The notes under the pieces are model-generated. The model saw only the letters and a list, made by a program, of their open reading frames with translations, ran no database searches and was not told where the DNA came from. Positions 33,697 through 42,747 of a stretch of DNA of 47,639 nucleotides are shown here, piece by piece. Location: assembly GCA_017545045.1 (NCBI GenBank), contig JAFYDA010000096.1, forward strand, positions 1-47,639, read 5' to 3'. Made by a program: the position numbers and the translations under genes. The DNA is from Prevotella sp. (GTDB lineage: Bacteria > Bacteroidota > Bacteroidia > Bacteroidales > Bacteroidaceae). How positions within the stretch are numbered: position 1 is the stretch's first letter; each line of letters starts with the position of its first letter.

Positions 33697-33832
33697 AATA
33701 ATTATTCTTTGATAGCAAATCCAATACTTCAGCAAATGGCTCGCCATCGTCTTCCTGCTCTGCGATGCCCACATAGCGGCCTGGAGTGAGTATGAAGTCC
33801 TGAGCCTGGATGTCCTGCAGGGAAGAAGACAT
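33668..33832 (-). pseudogene. hsdM remnant (C-terminal part)
   Basis: Fifty-four codons containing LQDIQAQDFILTPGRYVGIA and EDDGEPF, the conserved C-terminal signature of type I DNA methyltransferase M subunits (LTPGRYVG followed by an acidic EDDGEPF). The frame is open further upstream, but those residues do not look like HsdM. After GEPF the sequence leaves the family and ends at the tandem duplication. The catalytic NPPF region is gone. Confidence 0.7.
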
Positions 33833-33969
33833 TGTCAAGTGCTCGTCGCTTTTTCGGTTCGAAACTAAAAATAAATCTCGATTTATTTGGTAGTTTGCTC
33901 ACTTATTGAATAAAAATTTCACGTTCAAGAAAAAATCTTCTTTTTCTTCTCACTTAATCAATTTTTTCG

Positions 33970-33977
33970 TATCTTTG
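33970..33977 (+). promoter_or_regulatory. Plus-strand -7 element in a gene-free zone
   Basis: TAtcTTTG with no reading frame downstream; no clear -33 box. It could start the non-coding transcript proposed next. Confidence 0.45.
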
Positions 33978-33981
33978 CAGC

Positions 33982-34055
33982 ACGAAAGGAACCTATTTAG
34001 GGTAAGAGCCCCGTTTGGATCGGCAAGCGACTTGTTAAAACGGAGTTCTTTTATT
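33982..34055 (+). ncRNA. Candidate structured RNA
   Basis: Downstream of the -7 element, complementary segments nest: AAGGAAC (33986-33992) with GTTCTTT (34045-34051), CCGTTT (34011-34016) with AAACGG (34038-34043), and CAAG (34024-34027) with CTTG (34031-34034); CCT/AGG may close a small hairpin at 33992-34001. A T-rich run follows. No known riboswitch class was recognised. A plus-strand terminator at 34299-34324 could end a longer transcript. Confidence 0.35.
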
Positions 34056-34070
34056 TCCTAAGTTCACTGA

Positions 34071-34158
34071 TTTCTGTAGAGCCTCCGCAGATTTCTGTAG
34101 CGCCTCCGCAGAATTACAGGGAGCCTCCGCAGAATCACAGGGAGGCTCCGCAGAAATC
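34071..34158. repeat. Four tandem ~21-base units (GCCTCCGCAGA family)
   Basis: TTTCTGTAGaGCCTCCGCAGA and TTTCTGTAGcGCCTCCGCAGA are followed by ATTACAGGGAGCCTCCGCAG and ATCACAGGGAGGCTCCGCAG types. The last unit matches the GGAGGCTCCGCAGAAAT copies at 11961-12040 on the same strand. No coding content. Confidence 0.75.
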
Positions 34159-34174
34159 GCCTCCAGAATCAGCA

Positions 34175-34270
34175 AAAAAAGAGGGCAGACAATCGCCTGC
34201 CCTCAACCAACACAAAAACTAAACTAGACTTAACTAAAGCTAAACAGACTTTCACAAGCCCCAATTAGCG
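34175..34270 (-). ncRNA. Candidate small RNA, about 90 nt
   Basis: A minus-strand promoter (34275-34305) is followed about 65 bases later by a perfect eight-base hairpin with seven T. The segment has no reading frame. The arrangement matches the other minus-strand candidate at 1488-1566. Inferred from promoter plus terminator only. Confidence 0.42.
34181..34204 (-). terminator. Strong minus-strand terminator
   Basis: GAGGGCAG / CTGCCCTC perfect stem with an eight-base loop, followed on the minus strand by seven T (34180-34174). It would end aroC readthrough or the small RNA started at about 34270. Confidence 0.85.
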
Positions 34271-34274
34271 TTTG

Positions 34275-34305
34275 CAAAGATAATATTTATTTCTTGTAAG
34301 CCAAA
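34275..34305 (-). promoter_or_regulatory. Minus-strand promoter (TTTG-N19-TAtcTTTG)
   Basis: Minus strand TTTG (34305-34302), 19 bases, TAtcTTTG (34282-34275). Good consensus, downstream of the aroC stop and pointing away from it. Confidence 0.55.
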
Positions 34306-34324
34306 ACTTTTGGCTTTTTTTTTA
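34299..34324 (+). terminator. Plus-strand terminator
   Basis: AAGCCAAAA / TTTTGGCTT palindrome followed by a run of T on the plus strand only. There is no plus-strand gene upstream for 1.6 kb, so it implies a plus-strand non-coding transcript. Confidence 0.65.
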
Positions 34325-34345
34325 CGGTTATATTGCAAAAAAATG

Positions 34346-35431
34346 CTACGATTGTTCTGTTTTTCCCAAACATTGGTCTAAAAGTACAATTGCAGCCATG
34401 GCTTCTACTACAGGAACAGCTCGTGGCAGAACACACGGATCATGACGTCCACGTGCTTTCATCGTTGTCTCATTCCCTTCCATGTCTACCGTCTGCTGCT
34501 CGCGCAAGATGGTGGCCACAGGCTTGAATGCCACTCGGAAATAGATGTCCTGTCCGTTGGAAATGCCTCCTTGGATGCCACCGCTGTGGTTGGTTTTTGT
34601 CGTAATAGCGGGTGAATCGGGCGTTCCGCTGTTGACGAAGATATCGTTTACCTCCGATCCACGTCGGCATGCTCCGGCAAAGCCGTCGCCATATTCAAAC
34701 CCCTTGACGGCGTTGATACTCAGCATGGCTCTTCCCAATTCTGCATGCAGTTTGCCGAATTCCGGTTCGCCTAATCCCACGGGACATCCTTTAATAACGC
34801 ATGTGATAACTCCGCCTATCGTGTCGCCTTCAGCCTTGACCTCAGTAATGAGCTGTTCCATAAGAGCTGCTTTTCCCTCATCGGGACATCTTACTGCGTT
34901 TTGTTCTATTTTTCCCAAGTCATAAAGTCGATAGTCGGGGTCGAGGCAGATGTTGCCCACCTGCGACGTATAGGCATGAATCGTGATACCCAGTCGTCGT
35001 AATGCCAGTTTAGCTAGTGCCCCGGCCACCACGCGGCTGATGGTGATGCGGGCAGAAGAGCGTCCGCCCCCACGATGGTCGCGCAACCCGTATTTTTTGT
35101 AATAGGTATAGTCGGCATGTGACGGACGGAACAATGTACGCAGATTCTCGTAGTCCTGAGAATGCTGGTTTTCATTGCGTACCATAAAACCAATGGGGCA
35201 CCCTGTTGATTTCCCCTCAAATACGCCGCTAAGCAATTCCACCTTGTCGGCTTCCTGGCGTGAAGTCGTGATGGTGCTCTGACCGGGGCGGCGGCGGTTC
35301 AGCTCACTCTGGATGAAATCCAGATCGATATCTATACCAGGAGGCATGCCGTCGACAACGCCCCCGATAGCCGCACCATGGCTTTCGCCAAAGGTGGTCA
35401 GCGTAAACTGGTGTCCGAACGTGTTACTCAT
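34346..35431 (-). CDS. aroC: Chorismate synthase
   Basis: 361 residues from the ATG at 35431 ([20 protein letters not shown]). The frame is open ~50 codons further upstream, but that part is the Cys/Gly-rich slyD tail read out of frame. It catalyses the last step to chorismate, using reduced FMN. Signatures: TTFGESHG, the NRRRPGQS loop, [35 protein letters not shown] and RHDPC. It overlaps the end of slyD by 8 bases, so the two are coupled in one operon (slyD-aroC). Confidence 0.97.
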   Translation of the reverse strand: MSNTFGHQFTLTTFGESHGAAIGGVVDGMPPGIDIDLDFIQSELNRRRPGQSTITTSRQEADKVELLSGVFEGKSTGCPIGFMVRNENQHSQDYENLRTLFRPSHADYTYYKKYGLRDHRGGGRSSARITISRVVAGALAKLALRRLGITIHAYTSQVGNICLDPDYRLYDLGKIEQNAVRCPDEGKAALMEQLITEVKAEGDTIGGVITCVIKGCPVGLGEPEFGKLHAELGRAMLSINAVKGFEYGDGFAGACRRGSEVNDIFVNSGTPDSPAITTKTNHSGGIQGGISNGQDIYFRVAFKPVATILREQQTVDMEGNETTMKARGRHDPCVLPRAVPVVEAMAAIVLLDQCLGKTEQS

Positions 35432-36041
35432 GGCAGTGTCCGCAACCTTCTCCGCAGCCGCCTTCTCCGCAGCCGCCTTCTCCACAGCCACCATCTCCAC
35501 AGCCGCCGTTTCCGCAGCCTCCGTCTCCGCAATGGCCTCCGCAGCCTCCGCAGCCGCCGGCCATGTGCCTGATAAGCGCATTTATCTCTTCATCCGTGGC
35601 AGGACGGTTTTCAATCACTTCACCTGTGAAGTTGAGCGTTTTTCCTGCCAGCGGGTGGTTCGTGTCAACGGTGACCCCGTCCTTGTCTGTTTCCGTCACA
35701 CGAGCCATGAAATGCTTTCCCTCTGTATCTGTCAGTGTGATGATGGCACCGGGATAAACGTGCTGTGTGTCAAACTTGCCGTCGATGCAGAATACTTCAC
35801 GTTCAAGCTTGTGAACGCCTTCTGGGTCATAATCGCCAAAAGCTTCTGCTGGTGCCAGGGTGAAGTCAAACTCTGTGTCTTTCTCCAGGTTGATAACGTG
35901 CTTCTCGAGCGCTTCGAGTGAAATGCCGAAGCCGCTGATAAACTGGAAAGGATGCTCGCGTGTGGTTTGCTCCTCAAGCGTACGCTCATTGTCGCTCATT
36001 GAGTGCAATTGGTAGTGTATGGACAGAAACCGATGTTCCAT
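35424..36041 (-). CDS. slyD: SlyD-type FKBP peptidyl-prolyl isomerase with Cys-rich metal tail
   Basis: 205 residues. FKBP-type proline isomerase and chaperone; the SlyD pattern is seen in [17 protein letters not shown], the flap (IF) domain around [10 protein letters not shown]...[19 protein letters not shown], and [16 protein letters not shown]. The C-terminal ~45 residues are almost only Gly and Cys with His, Asp, Glu and Asn: ten cysteines, including five consecutive G(D/N/E)GGC units, ending GHCHE. In E. coli and Helicobacter the SlyD tail binds nickel and aids hydrogenase assembly; this tail should bind soft metals, but the metal is unknown. No hydrogenase gene is in view. It is co-transcribed with aroC. 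Confidence 0.93.
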   Translation of the reverse strand: MEHRFLSIHYQLHSMSDNERTLEEQTTREHPFQFISGFGISLEALEKHVINLEKDTEFDFTLAPAEAFGDYDPEGVHKLEREVFCIDGKFDTQHVYPGAIITLTDTEGKHFMARVTETDKDGVTVDTNHPLAGKTLNFTGEVIENRPATDEEINALIRHMAGGCGGCGGHCGDGGCGNGGCGDGGCGEGGCGEGGCGEGCGHCHE

Positions 36042-36094
36042 TGTTCTCTATACCTATTTATATATATTATTATATACGATGTTTCTACAGGCTG

Positions 36095-36102
36095 CAAAGT
36101 TA
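36095..36102 (-). promoter_or_regulatory. -7 element of slyD-aroC
   Basis: TAacTTTG on the minus strand, 53 bases before slyD. Confidence 0.55.
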
Positions 36103-36221
36103 CAAAAAAGAGATGAAAAGACGGCAAGTTTAGCAGAAAAACATAAAAAAAAAGAATAACGTGCGATTATTTGACCTTAGTCAATAATTGGGCTGTTTAC
36201 GCACACAATTACACAAAATAG

Positions 36222-36253
36222 TTTGGATGGTATGAAAAATCGCCGTAACTTTG
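36222..36253 (+). promoter_or_regulatory. Promoter of the small secreted protein gene
   Basis: TTTG (36222-36225), 20 bases, TAacTTTG (36246-36253): full consensus. It implies a leader of about 150 bases, which contains three copies of AAAGGATAAC (36284, 36339, 36351). Confidence 0.7.
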
Positions 36254-36407
36254 CACCGTCAAAACCAATAAAAGGGTTGCGACAAAGGATAACAACACAT
36301 AATAATTTAAGGTAAGGGCCGAAAGGGTAAAAATAAAAAAAGGATAACAAAAAGGATAACACAACAAGACCCTGTAGCCCTGAGTAAAGAAAAGAAAGGA
36401 TTAGAAA

Positions 36408-36776
36408 ATGAAAAGATTGTTTTTTGTGATGATTGCAATGCTTAGTATGACTATGACATTTGCAGAGAATGAGAACACAGAGAGCGTAAACAGCGTTGAG
36501 ACTTATGACATGAGTGTCAACATGCGCAAGTTGAGTGTGGCTCTTGATCTGACGAGCGATCAGATAGAGGCTGTTGAAAACATTCACAACACGTTCAACG
36601 CAGAGATGCATCTGGTGGCCGTAGCTGACTCTTCTGATCGACAGAAGATGCTGAACAAGGCCGTTGACCGTGATATTAAGTGGATGCACTATGTGCTCAA
36701 TGAGAAGCAGTACCGCACTTATCTGACGCTGCTCAACACCACGCTCAACAACCGCGGGTTGAAAGTAATGAAATGA
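36408..36776 (+). CDS. Small secreted helical protein (Spy/CpxP-like in layout)
   Basis: 122 residues with signal peptide MKRLFFVMIAMLSMTMTFAE. The mature part is predicted all-helical, with LDLTSDQIEAVENIHNTFN and LNEKQYRTYLTLLNTTLNN. The 'L(T/N)xxQ' pattern recalls Spy/CpxP periplasmic chaperones, but the match is weak; it may instead be a Prevotella-specific family. Likely periplasmic. A full-consensus promoter, long repeat-bearing leader and own terminator suggest a strongly expressed single gene. Function not known. Confidence 0.75.
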   Translation: MKRLFFVMIAMLSMTMTFAENENTESVNSVETYDMSVNMRKLSVALDLTSDQIEAVENIHNTFNAEMHLVAVADSSDRQKMLNKAVDRDIKWMHYVLNEKQYRTYLTLLNTTLNNRGLKVMK

Positions 36777-36807
36777 GAAAGTAGTTTTATAAAAAGAAAA
36801 AAGAATG

Positions 36808-36838
36808 CCGCAGGTTCCATGAGAATCTGCGGTTTTTT
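36808..36838 (+). terminator. Terminator after the small secreted protein gene
   Basis: CCGCAGGTTC / GAATCTGCGG stem with one G-U pair, five-base loop, then six T. Confidence 0.9.
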
Positions 36839-36839
36839 C

Positions 36840-36870
36840 TTTGTGTTTATAAAAAAATACACTATATTTG
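36840..36870 (+). promoter_or_regulatory. Promoter of the M48 protease gene
   Basis: TTTG (36840-36843), 19 bases, TAtaTTTG (36863-36870), 29 bases before the start codon. Confidence 0.65.
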
Positions 36871-36899
36871 CACCGTCATTAACATTAAACTAAAAAAAG

Positions 36900-37781
36900 A
36901 TGAAAGCAATCAGGTTTTTTCTTGTCTCAATGACAGCGGTGCTTTTGACAGCATGCGGTACTACGTCAACCGTTCCCATTACCGGACGTCAGCAGACTTT
37001 GATGGTCAGCGATGGCGAAGTCCTCAGCCTGGCTTCACAGCAGTATCAGGAGTTTATGAAATCGGCAAAGCTATCGACCAATGCCACGAACAGTGCCATG
37101 GTGAAGCAGGTGGGGCAGAGGCTGGCCTCGGCCGTTACAAACTATCTGAACAGCAACGGACTTTCCGCTGAGGTGAAGAATTTCTCATGGGAGTTCAACC
37201 TCGTTCAAGACAACCAGGTAAATGCCTGGTGCATGCCCGGCGGCAAGATTGTGGTCTATGAAGGCCTGTTGCCCGTCACTCAGAACGAGGCGTCGCTGGC
37301 CATTGTGCTCGGCCATGAGATTGCCCACGCCGTGGCCAAGCATTCTGCTGAACAACTCAGTACCCAGATGCGTCAGCAACAAGGACTGCAGATTGGTACG
37401 GCCATTGCCGGAGCCATGGGCATGGGACAGAATACGCAGTCAATCATTCAGACGGTGGCGGCACTGAACTTCAACTTCGGTAATCTGAAGTATTCGCGTA
37501 ATCATGAGAGCGAAGCCGACCACATGGGGCTTATCTTTGCCGCTATGGCTGGCTACGATCCGCAGGTAGCCGTCAGTTTCTGGCAGCGCATGTCTTCAGC
37601 GTCTACCAACCAGACGGCAGAATTCCTGAGCGACCATCCGTCGGATGCCACCCGTATCAAGCAGATTCAAGGCTGGATGCCTGAGGCGCTGAAGTATTAC
37701 AAGCCAGTGACGACGACAGCCGCCAAAACCACTACGGCCAAGAAGACCACAACGACTAAGAAGACTACGAAGAAGAAGTAG
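36900..37781 (+). CDS. M48-family metalloprotease, lipoprotein
   Basis: 293 residues. Signal peptide with a lipobox (LLTAC, Cys19), so it is anchored in a membrane facing the periplasm. The zinc site is HEIAH (residues 139-143), with a further acidic ligand in the NHESEADHMG segment (about 201-210). NAWCMPGGKIVVYEGLL and the DHPSDATRI region are typical of the LoiP/BepA-like (YcaL) group, which takes part in outer-membrane protein quality control. The C-terminal ~22 residues are a Lys/Thr-only tail (TTTAKKTTTTKKTTKKK) that looks disordered and may bind nucleic acid, lipid or peptidoglycan; it is not part of the fold. Confidence 0.92.
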   Translation: MKAIRFFLVSMTAVLLTACGTTSTVPITGRQQTLMVSDGEVLSLASQQYQEFMKSAKLSTNATNSAMVKQVGQRLASAVTNYLNSNGLSAEVKNFSWEFNLVQDNQVNAWCMPGGKIVVYEGLLPVTQNEASLAIVLGHEIAHAVAKHSAEQLSTQMRQQQGLQIGTAIAGAMGMGQNTQSIIQTVAALNFNFGNLKYSRNHESEADHMGLIFAAMAGYDPQVAVSFWQRMSSASTNQTAEFLSDHPSDATRIKQIQGWMPEALKYYKPVTTTAAKTTTAKKTTTTKKTTKKK

Positions 37782-37812
37782 ACCATGCGTCTCTTCTTCT
37801 TTCGTTGTATGT

Positions 37813-38286
37813 TTATCTCTTCATGAAACTATCGTAGACGGCACGCCGTTCTTCGTAGTTCATCTTGGCATATTCTCGCCACTCATCAGCACCTTCACGG
37901 TGTTGTCCCACGTAACTGAAGTCGTGCATGTGTTTGTATGCCTCCATCTCGAAAGGGTTGAGCAGATAGGCGGCGTGCTTCATTCGGCGGCTCCAGCACA
38001 GTCCCCGCATCCAGTACCATGAATATAGTATGTAGAACCACAGCCATGAGTCGCCTGTCGTCTGTGCCTGACGCAGGTGAATCATCTCGTGGTTCTTCAG
38101 TTCATCGTAGTGATGGTTGATATGGTCTGCCTCCCGTTGAGTGTGAGTCACGATGAACCCAAAGAACGTCAGCGCCTCATAACCTGAACGCAGCCAGAAG
38201 GTGTCGCTGACGGCAGGCATGTCGACGGTCCTGCTTGGCCGTTTGGCCTTCATCAACAGGCGCAGAATGCTTAATGGATTTCTCAT
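37813..38286 (-). CDS. Conserved HExxH protein of unknown function
   Basis: 157 residues from the ATG at 38286 (MRNPLSILRLLMKAKRPSR). ELKNHEMIHLRQAQ contains a zincin-like HExxH (H66-H70). A hydrophobic, Trp/Tyr-rich segment (WLWFYILYSWYWMRGL) follows, probably membrane-embedded, then NPFEMEAYKHMHD, whose Glu might be the third metal ligand. No signal peptide. Resembles small Bacteroidales proteins annotated only as hypothetical. The promoter at 38295-38302 leaves almost no leader, so a later start (38253) is also possible. Convergent with the M48 gene, with 31 bases between stops. Confidence 0.72.
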   Translation of the reverse strand: MRNPLSILRLLMKAKRPSRTVDMPAVSDTFWLRSGYEALTFFGFIVTHTQREADHINHHYDELKNHEMIHLRQAQTTGDSWLWFYILYSWYWMRGLCWSRRMKHAAYLLNPFEMEAYKHMHDFSYVGQHREGADEWREYAKMNYEERRAVYDSFMKR

Positions 38287-38294
38287 GACGGATG

Positions 38295-38302
38295 CAAAGT
38301 TA
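38295..38302 (-). promoter_or_regulatory. -7 element of the HExxH gene
   Basis: TAacTTTG on the minus strand, 8 bases before the ATG at 38286, implying a very short leader. Confidence 0.45.
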
Positions 38303-38346
38303 CGAAATAATCCGAAAAACATGACTGCTATTTCACAATTATTTTG

Positions 38347-38354
38347 TATCTTTG
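38347..38354 (+). promoter_or_regulatory. -7 element of the secreted zincin-like gene
   Basis: TAtcTTTG, 28 bases before the start at 38383. Confidence 0.5.
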
Positions 38355-38382
38355 CGGCCAATAAGTATAACTATTAACGATA

Positions 38383-40692
38383 TTGATTATGAATTTCAGA
38401 GTATTACTACTAAGTGTCATGGCCTCTTTGCTTGCAGGGCAAGCTATGGCGCAAGCGCCTAAAGTTGTTACAGATACCCGTTTCGCCCGTGGTGCCACGA
38501 TGGCTTTCGGACGTATTAAGAGTACCTCTCTCAACGGTGGGGCTGGCATAGCAAAGCGAGGCTTTTGTCTGAGCGAGAATCCAGAACCTACGGTAGAGGA
38601 TACCGTTAGCACGAAGCAGTTATCAAACAGCGGTGTTATCTATTACTTCGAGAATCTGAAGCCAGGCACATTATATTATATGCGTGCCTACGCCACCAAC
38701 AAGGATGACGTGACGGGCTATGGCGACGTCATCAAGTTCTGCACCCTCCCCAAGGGAGCCGTTACCTATTCTTATAATAACGGTGGCAGTGCAGACCAAA
38801 ACAAGCGCATCAACGATGCCCTTACTCAGGCGTGCGACATTTTCTGCAACCTGACCAGCATCAAGAAACACTTTGATGTGTCCTATGGTTCGGGTACACC
38901 GACCGCCGACTGTAACTATACGGACACGCCCCACATGAACGTAGGACCGAATGCCAGCTATCAGCGCACGGGTACTATCATGCACGAGATGCAGCACGGG
39001 TTGGGTGTCATTCCCTATTCAACGGAATGGAACGGCAATATCCTGCGCTCCGGCGACGGCACTGGCAATTGGTTAGGCGACCGTGTGTCGGCTTTTCTCG
39101 ATTTCTGGGACAATACGACAGGCTCATATCTTCATGGCGACACGCAGCACATGTGGCCCTACGGTGTCAATGGCGCCCAAGAGGATAACGGCACCTTGCT
39201 GCTTTACTATGCCAACGCCATGATCGGGCAGGCGCTGGGTGAGGATGGTCTGCAACATACCTACAGCACATACGCCGATCCCTACTATTCGTTCGACCAG
39301 GAGGACAGTGTCAAATACTATATCAAGAACGAGTCGACGGATCGTGGTCTCTACACTTCTTACCTGAAGCCTACCGCTACGGGCGTCTTGAAATGGGTGG
39401 CCATGTCGACCGACGAGGCCGCTGCTAACGACAGTGTGGCGTGGTACATCACGTTTACGCCGAATAACCAGTATTATCAGTTCCGCAACGCCGCCACAGG
39501 CCAGTACCTGACTTTCAGCGGCAGCATCAAGACGGCCGAGAAGTCCAAGCCCGCAGCTACCGAGAACTGGCATCTGATGAAGGGTAGGGTAGATGTCGAC
39601 GGCCAGCGTGGTTACTGGATTATTCACCCCGAGTCCAATTGGACTCCGAAGTGTCTGCAGGCTAATGCTAATGGCAATACAGCATCGGGTAGCTTAAATA
39701 AAGCCAACTCTGCCGAGGCTCAGCGCTGGCTTATCCTGACCATGGACGAGGCCAAAGCCAGCGAGGAAAAGGCCGTAGCACAGATGAAGAAGACCGTTGA
39801 GGCTGCGATGAATCAGATCATGTCTCTGGCCAATGTTCCTCATACGGAAGATGCCGAGGGTGTGGACGCCGCTCTTCAGGCTGTTGTCAGCGACATCAAT
39901 GGTCGTCTGGATACATCCACCAGCGTGACTGCCCTCCAAGCTATGGTCGACGAGGCGAAGACCGCTGCCACAACCTTCTTGAATAGCGTTACGCCGTCAG
40001 ACGTGACACAGCCTTTCGACCTCACCTACATGCTGGTCAATCCCACGCTCGACGAAAATGCCGACGGATGGACGGGCGGTGGCACCGTGAACTACGGCTG
40101 CATGGAGTTCTACGAGAAGACATTCGACTGCAATCAGACGGTGAAGGACTTGCCTGCAGGCACTTACGCCTTCTGTGTACGTGGATTCCAGCGTCCTGGA
40201 GGCAGTACGACAGCTTATAACGACTATAAGAAAGGCACCAACAAGGTGAACGCTACTATTTATGCCGGCAGCAACAGCCAAAAACTGGCTCACATCTGCG
40301 ACACGCTCTTGTCAAGGAAGCTGAACAAGGGTAACGAAGCCGCCGTGACAAGCGGTAAATACGTGCCGAACGACATGCAGGCGGCCAACGCCTATTTCCA
40401 GAAAGGACTGTACGAGAACCGCGTCTTCGGTACTGTCGCAAATGCCGGCGGTTCGCTGAAAGTGGGGGTCAAGTCCTCTGCCATGCCTTCAGCCTATTGG
40501 GTTATTTTCGACAATTTCCGCCTTTATTTCTATGGCAGCAAGAGCATCGACGATGTGGTTACGTCGGTTACTGACATCGACCTTCAGCATCCTACAGCCG
40601 GAAATGTGTTCTATGACCTGCAGGGTCGCCGTGTGAACACGCCAGTGAAGGGACTTTACATCATGAACGGAAAGAAAGTCGTCGTCAGGTAA
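38383..40692 (+). CDS. Secreted zincin-like protein with lectin-type and sorting domains
   Basis: 769 residues with signal peptide MNFRVLLLSVMASLLAGQAMA. Residues ~25-120 look like a fibronectin III-type domain (FENLKPGTLYYMRAYATNKD). Residues ~125-310 carry a metalloprotease-like zinc motif MHEMQHGLGV (HExxHxxG, H199-G206). Next come a ricin-like beta-trefoil segment (~320-455, YYQFRNAATGQYLTF), a helical FIVAR-like segment (~460-540) and a carbohydrate-binding-like domain (~545-720). The tail YDLQGRRVN...GLYIMNGKKVVVR is the Prevotella-type sorting sequence. Likely an exported peptidase acting on glycoproteins, but substrate and activity are inferred. Its stop lies 3 bases before ligA, so ligA may depend on its transcript. 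Confidence 0.8.
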   Translation: MIMNFRVLLLSVMASLLAGQAMAQAPKVVTDTRFARGATMAFGRIKSTSLNGGAGIAKRGFCLSENPEPTVEDTVSTKQLSNSGVIYYFENLKPGTLYYMRAYATNKDDVTGYGDVIKFCTLPKGAVTYSYNNGGSADQNKRINDALTQACDIFCNLTSIKKHFDVSYGSGTPTADCNYTDTPHMNVGPNASYQRTGTIMHEMQHGLGVIPYSTEWNGNILRSGDGTGNWLGDRVSAFLDFWDNTTGSYLHGDTQHMWPYGVNGAQEDNGTLLLYYANAMIGQALGEDGLQHTYSTYADPYYSFDQEDSVKYYIKNESTDRGLYTSYLKPTATGVLKWVAMSTDEAAANDSVAWYITFTPNNQYYQFRNAATGQYLTFSGSIKTAEKSKPAATENWHLMKGRVDVDGQRGYWIIHPESNWTPKCLQANANGNTASGSLNKANSAEAQRWLILTMDEAKASEEKAVAQMKKTVEAAMNQIMSLANVPHTEDAEGVDAALQAVVSDINGRLDTSTSVTALQAMVDEAKTAATTFLNSVTPSDVTQPFDLTYMLVNPTLDENADGWTGGGTVNYGCMEFYEKTFDCNQTVKDLPAGTYAFCVRGFQRPGGSTTAYNDYKKGTNKVNATIYAGSNSQKLAHICDTLLSRKLNKGNEAAVTSGKYVPNDMQAANAYFQKGLYENRVFGTVANAGGSLKVGVKSSAMPSAYWVIFDNFRLYFYGSKSIDDVVTSVTDIDLQHPTAGNVFYDLQGRRVNTPVKGLYIMNGKKVVVR

Positions 40693-42735
<2,043 letters not shown>

Positions 42736-42747
42736 TCAGGAAGCTGA

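Noticed and set aside
33982..34055. Known riboswitch class
   Set aside because: No match to the cobalamin, TPP, SAM, FMN, preQ1 or other cores I can recall, and no gene follows in that direction; kept only as an unclassified RNA candidate.
35440..35560. GC-rich periodic repeat that might look like CRISPR or an origin
   Set aside because: It is the coding repeat for the Gly/Cys tail of SlyD, with no spacers.
35432..35581. 50-codon N-terminal extension of aroC (Ala/Glu-rich)
   Set aside because: It is the slyD tail read in another frame; chorismate synthases begin at the MSNTFGHQF start.
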